Shown here piece after piece: positions 61,149 to 64,000 of a stretch of DNA of 64,000 nucleotides. The notes beneath the pieces are model-generated. The model was not told where the DNA came from and made no database searches. It saw only the letters and a list, made by a program, of their open reading frames with translations. This DNA is from Micromonospora alfalfae (GTDB lineage: Bacteria > Actinomycetota > Actinomycetes > Mycobacteriales > Micromonosporaceae): NCBI RefSeq assembly GCF_022230925.1, contig NZ_JAKKFH010000062.1, positions 248,001 to 312,000 on the forward strand, in the 5' to 3' direction. The translations under genes and the position numbers were made by a program. The stretch's first letter is position 1, and every line of letters starts with the position of its first letter.

Positions 61149-62495
61149 CCCAACGAGCAGCTCCGGCGGATGGACGCCTTCACCTTCCCGTCCTACTCGA
61201 TCGACTTCGCCACCGGCGAGGTGTTGTTCGACTACGCCCTGACCGGCCCGGCCGGTGAGCAACGGTTCACCGAGGTGATCACGCTTCCGCTGCCGGCGGA
61301 GCCGCCCTCCGACGAGACGGTGGCGACCCTCAACCGGGTGCTGGAGGTGCTGCACCTCGTCGCCGGGGTCAGCTACTACAAGGCCGCCGCGCCGCCCCGA
61401 CTCCTGCTGCCGACGCCGCTGGGCGCGGCCACCGTCGACTACGTCACGGCCGTCTACACGAAGGGCCTCGCGGAGTACGCGTACCGCAACCAACTGCCGC
61501 ACGTGCTCGAGCTGCGCCCGGAGGTGCCGGCCGGGACGCCGGAGTCTCCCCGGGTGTACGACGACTCGGACCGTCGCCCGCTGTCGGCGGTCGGCGGCGG
61601 CAAGGACTCGATCGTCAGCCTGGAGGCGCTGCGCCGCGCCGAGCTGGACCCGGTGCCGTTCTCGGTCAACCCGAACCACGTGATCGTCGCCGTCAACGAG
61701 GCGTCCGGGCTGGTTCCGCTGGCCGCCCGGCGGCGCATCGACCCGGTCCTGTTCGACCTGAACGCAGCCGGCGCGCTGAACGGGCACATCCCGGTCACCG
61801 CCATCAACTCCCTGATCGCGGTGGCCACCGCCGTCCTGCACGGGCTGGGCCCGGTGGTGATGTCCAACGAGCGTTCGGCGTCCGACCCGAACCTGGTCTG
61901 GAACGGCCACGAGATCAACCACCAGTGGTCCAAGGGCGTCGAGGCGGAGGGGTTGCTGCGGGCGTCGCTGGCCGAGCACGCCGGCCTGACCGACCCGTAC
62001 TTCTCCCTGCTGCGTTCGCTGTCCGAGCTGCACATCGCCCGGCTGTTCGCCGAGTTCACCCGGTACGACGACGTGGTGACCAGCTGCAACCAGGCGTTCA
62101 AGCTGCGCGACGCGAGTGAGCGCTGGTGCCGCGACTGCCCGAAGTGCCGCTTCGTCTTCCTGGCGATGGCACCGTTCATGCCGCGGGAGCGGGTGGTGGG
62201 CATCTTCGGCGGTGACCTGCTGGCCGACGAGTCGCAGGTCCCCGGCTACCGCGAGTTGCTGGGCGTGGACGGGCACAAGCCGTTCGAGTGCGTGGGCGAG
62301 GTCGAGGAGTCGGTGGTGGCTCTCGGCCTGCTCGCCGAGCAGGACCAGTGGCGCGACGCCCCGGTGATCCAGGCCCTTGTCGACGCCGTCCCGGAGACGG
62401 CCTGGTCGGCAGTGGCCAACTCGGACGTCTTCACCCCCGGCGGCCCCAACCACATCCCCCCCACCTACGCAAAAGCCCTGGCCACACTCACCTGA
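61146..62495 (+). CDS. murL: MurL, UDP-MurNAc-L-alanyl-L-glutamate epimerase
   Basis: 449 residues from GTG 61146; ATG 61170 (MDAFTFPSYSIDF) is an alternative. MurL epimerises the L-Glu of UDP-MurNAc-L-Ala-L-Glu to D-Glu using ATP, replacing the glutamate racemase step. A PP-loop-like ATP motif, GGGKDS at 150-155 (SAVGGGKDSIV), is present. CRDCPKC at 328-334 may bind metal. The block IPVTAINSLIAVATAVLHGL and GHEINHQWSKGVEAE are family-typical by recall. Length equals that of described MurL (about 450). Divergent murD2 supports the call. Confidence 0.85.
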   Translation: MPNEQLRRMDAFTFPSYSIDFATGEVLFDYALTGPAGEQRFTEVITLPLPAEPPSDETVATLNRVLEVLHLVAGVSYYKAAAPPRLLLPTPLGAATVDYVTAVYTKGLAEYAYRNQLPHVLELRPEVPAGTPESPRVYDDSDRRPLSAVGGGKDSIVSLEALRRAELDPVPFSVNPNHVIVAVNEASGLVPLAARRRIDPVLFDLNAAGALNGHIPVTAINSLIAVATAVLHGLGPVVMSNERSASDPNLVWNGHEINHQWSKGVEAEGLLRASLAEHAGLTDPYFSLLRSLSELHIARLFAEFTRYDDVVTSCNQAFKLRDASERWCRDCPKCRFVFLAMAPFMPRERVVGIFGGDLLADESQVPGYRELLGVDGHKPFECVGEVEESVVALGLLAEQDQWRDAPVIQALVDAVPETAWSAVANSDVFTPGGPNHIPPTYAKALATLT

Positions 62496-62520
62496 CTCGG
62501 AAGCGGACCCACTTTCCCCG

Positions 62521-62595
62521 CCCCGCCTCGCCTCGCCTCGCCTCGCCTCGCCCCGCCCCGCCCCGCCCCGCCTCGCCTCGCCTCGCCTCGCCTCG
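62521..62595. repeat. pentanucleotide tandem repeat (CGCCT/CGCCC)
   Basis: About 15 tandem copies of CGCCT, with a central block of CGCCC variants. Interruption by the variant block suggests copy-number change and homogenisation by slippage. Confidence 0.95.
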
Positions 62596-62623
62596 GGGAG
62601 TGTGCCCCTGCTCCTTTGGAGCT

Positions 62624-62742
62624 GATGTCGTAAACGAATCAGGGCACGATTGACCCGCGCCGAGCCGCGCCCAGCCGCGCCGCGCCGCGCCGCGCCGCGC
62701 CGAGCCGAGCCGAACCAAGCCGAGCGATTCGTTTACGACATC
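62624..62742. repeat. 119-nt inverted repeat with GCGCC-type spacer
   Basis: Perfect 17-bp arms, GATGTCGTAAACGAATC (62624-62640) and its complement (62726-62742), enclose 85 nt of low-complexity GCGCC and GAGCC sequence. The arms are only about 41% GC. Confidence 0.9.
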
Positions 62743-62790
62743 AACTCGATAGCGTCCCGGCCCCCTATGCCCACCCCTACGCCAGGCCGA

Positions 62791-62885
62791 CCCCGCCCGC
62801 GTCGATCATGGCGTTGCAGTGGGCGCAATAGACGTTTTTGCGACGTTTGCCCCCCACCACAACTCCTTGATCGACGCGGGCGGGG
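62791..62885. repeat. 95-nt inverted repeat with internal imperfect stem
   Basis: Perfect 18-bp arms, CCCCGCCCGCGTCGATCA (62791-62808) and its complement (62868-62885). The 59-nt interior can extend pairing: GTTGCAGTGGGC near the left arm opposes CCCCACCACAAC near the right arm. It could double as a bidirectional terminator for murL and the PucR gene. Confidence 0.9.
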
Positions 62886-62931
62886 GTGAGGCGGGGGCGG
62901 GGGTGGGGCGGGGTGGAGTCCGGCCCGGGGG

Positions 62932-64000
62932 TTAGGGGGTGCGGACTGCTTCCAGGGCCAGTAGGGCCACGTGTAGGGAGAGGCTGGCCTCTACCGAGTC
63001 CAGGTCCACGTCGAGGATGCGGGCGATGCGGGCCAGGCGTTCGTAGAAGGCCGGCCGGGACAGGTGGGCGGCGGCGGCGCCGGCGGACTTGTTGCGCCCC
63101 TGCTCCAGGTAGGCGCGCAGGGTGTCGAGCAGCCGTTCCCGGGGGTGCCGGGCGTCGTACTCCAGCAGCGCGCCGAGTTCGCGCTCCACGAACGTCTGTA
63201 GGCGGGGCTCGTCGCGCAGCAGGTGCAGCAGCCCGGCCAGACCGACGTGCGGCAGCCGGAAGATCGGCAGGTCACGCCGGTCCCGCCGGGCCGCCTCGGC
63301 GATCTGCCGCGCCTCGACCAGCGACCGTCGGGCTTCCCGCAGTGTGCCCACTCCGGAGCCGGCGGCCACGATCACGCCACCCTGGCCAGCTCCCCGGAAC
63401 GGGTCGACACCGACCCCCGACCGAGCGGCCTCGACACCGAACGACGCGCGGGTCGGATCCACGCCGAAGCCCGTGCGGGCCGGATCGACGCCGACCGCCG
63501 CACGGGAAGCGTCGGCTGCGGAGCGGGACACGTCGACGCCGGAGGCGGCCCGCGCCGGTTCGACACCGGGTGCCGGTCGGCCGGTGCCGGCGTCGAGGCG
63601 TACCTGACGAAGGGCGCTGGCGAACGCGGACAGCGCGCGGTCCTCGGCGGCCGGGTCCGGCAGGGCCAGGAGCGCGCCCACCGAGTTGTCGTCGACGGCG
63701 CTGGTGAGCGCGGTCAGTTTCGCCTCCCGCAGGGCCTGGCCGACCGCCTCGGAGAGATCGCGTAGCCGGGCCTGGCTGGCCTCGGGGCCGACCTCCCCGG
63801 CGGGGTCGTCGGCGCGGTGCCGGACCATCACGCCGACCAGGTGCCGCCGGTCGAGCACCACGCCGAGCGCCTTTGCCCGCAGCCCCACCTCGTCGACCGG
63901 GCGGGAGTGGTCGAGCAGCGCGGTGAGCAGGGTGCGGTGGATCTGCCGCTCCAGGCCCTCGGCGTCGCGGCGGATCAGCCGGCCGAGCGCGAGGGTGGAC
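62932..64000 (-). CDS. PucR-family transcriptional regulator, 5' end outside window
   Basis: The frame is open to the last base. The visible part starts STLALGRLIRRDAEGLERQI. A GGDEF-like middle (ALGVVLDRRHLVGVMVRH) and a C-terminal PucR helix-turn-helix (LLDTLRAYLEQGRNKSAGAA, HLSRPAFYERLARIARIL) mark the family. PucR regulators often control purine, beta-alanine or GABA degradation, and the mmsA/aminotransferase operon lies 7 kb away. Between the domains, bases 63385-63567 encode a run of nine-residue GV(D/E)xxRxxx repeats not typical of the family. Confidence 0.9.
   Translation of the reverse strand, partial: STLALGRLIRRDAEGLERQIHRTLLTALLDHSRPVDEVGLRAKALGVVLDRRHLVGVMVRHRADDPAGEVGPEASQARLRDLSEAVGQALREAKLTALTSAVDDNSVGALLALPDPAAEDRALSAFASALRQVRLDAGTGRPAPGVEPARAASGVDVSRSAADASRAAVGVDPARTGFGVDPTRASFGVEAARSGVGVDPFRGAGQGGVIVAAGSGVGTLREARRSLVEARQIAEAARRDRRDLPIFRLPHVGLAGLLHLLRDEPRLQTFVERELGALLEYDARHPRERLLDTLRAYLEQGRNKSAGAAAAHLSRPAFYERLARIARILDVDLDSVEASLSLHVALLALEAVRTP

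Larger units (their letters stand above)
62496..62931. other. 436-bp intergenic region: simple repeats and two long palindromes
   Basis: Between the converging ends of murL and the PucR gene. It contains a pentanucleotide array (62521-62595), a long inverted repeat with 17-bp arms (62624-62742) and another with 18-bp arms (62791-62885). No coding frame is supported. Confidence 0.85.

Noticed and set aside
62521..62720. Possible CRISPR array
   Set aside because: Units are 5 bp with no spacers, and the flanking arms are a single inverted pair, not direct repeats; no cas genes are present.
1..64000. tRNA, rRNA, riboswitch or insertion sequence
   Set aside because: No cloverleaf with CCA-end context, no rRNA core sequence, no recognisable riboswitch core and no transposase-like frame with terminal repeats was seen. 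A covariance-model scan would settle small RNAs.
1..64000. Biosynthetic gene cluster
   Set aside because: No polyketide, non-ribosomal peptide, terpene or lanthipeptide core enzyme is encoded. The 56-residue ORF at 2727 has no cysteine and no modification enzyme nearby.

Overview
The window is about 72-74% GC with strong GC3 bias, many GTG starts, leaderless-looking promoters, Tat-lipoprotein sugar-binding proteins and paired PASTA-less receptor kinases. This points to a filamentous actinomycete, and gene content (MurD2/MurL pair, NgcEFG clusters, dispersed long palindromes) fits Micromonosporaceae, probably Micromonospora. The genus is an inference from style and gene content. I saw no rRNA, tRNA, CRISPR array, insertion sequence or secondary-metabolite core gene.

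Layout. 1-9100: 3' end of a large ATPase-LuxR (LAL-type) regulator, a 56-codon small ORF and a giant secreted multidomain S8 protease ending in a strong hairpin. 9170-13433: a frameshifted remnant, a bacterial PARG-like macrodomain protein, a membrane-anchored pentapeptide-repeat protein, a second frameshifted remnant and a secreted protein of unknown function. 13567-19732: an alpha-glucan block (GH63-like hydrolase, divergent glycogen-debranching enzyme, GT4 glycosyltransferase). 19816-25061: two tandem paralogous membrane Ser/Thr kinases, then a membrane hydrolase overlapping an amidohydrolase. 25062-25560: a hairpin-rich gap. 25561-33541: a six-gene operon (LacI regulator, sugar ABC importer, YicI-type alpha-xylosidase, GH1 beta-glucosidase) that reads as an importer/degrader of xyloglucan-type oligosaccharides. 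33652-42142: MFS permease/LacI divergent pair, MobA-like nucleotidyltransferase, a small family-A DNA polymerase, and a heterodimeric ABC exporter with complementary dead motifs.

42149-48360 is an amino-sugar locus: a five-gene minus-strand operon (RpiR regulator, SIS protein, NgcE-F-G importer) diverging from a BadF/BadG-type N-acetylglucosamine kinase. 48361-49310 holds repeats, a palindromic element and a broken SDR gene. 49483-52767 is a second, stand-alone NgcEFG importer. 53042-55824 encodes methylmalonate-semialdehyde dehydrogenase and a class III aminotransferase, a beta-alanine or 3-aminoisobutyrate route. 56064-62495 is dominated by D-glutamate and peptidoglycan chemistry: a D-glutamate cyclase-family protein, two membrane proteins, an unknown protein, MurD2, and divergent MurL. 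MurD2 plus MurL would put L-Glu on UDP-MurNAc-L-Ala and then epimerise it. 62496-62931 holds simple repeats and two long palindromes, and the window ends inside a PucR-family regulator carrying an unusual nine-residue repeat array.
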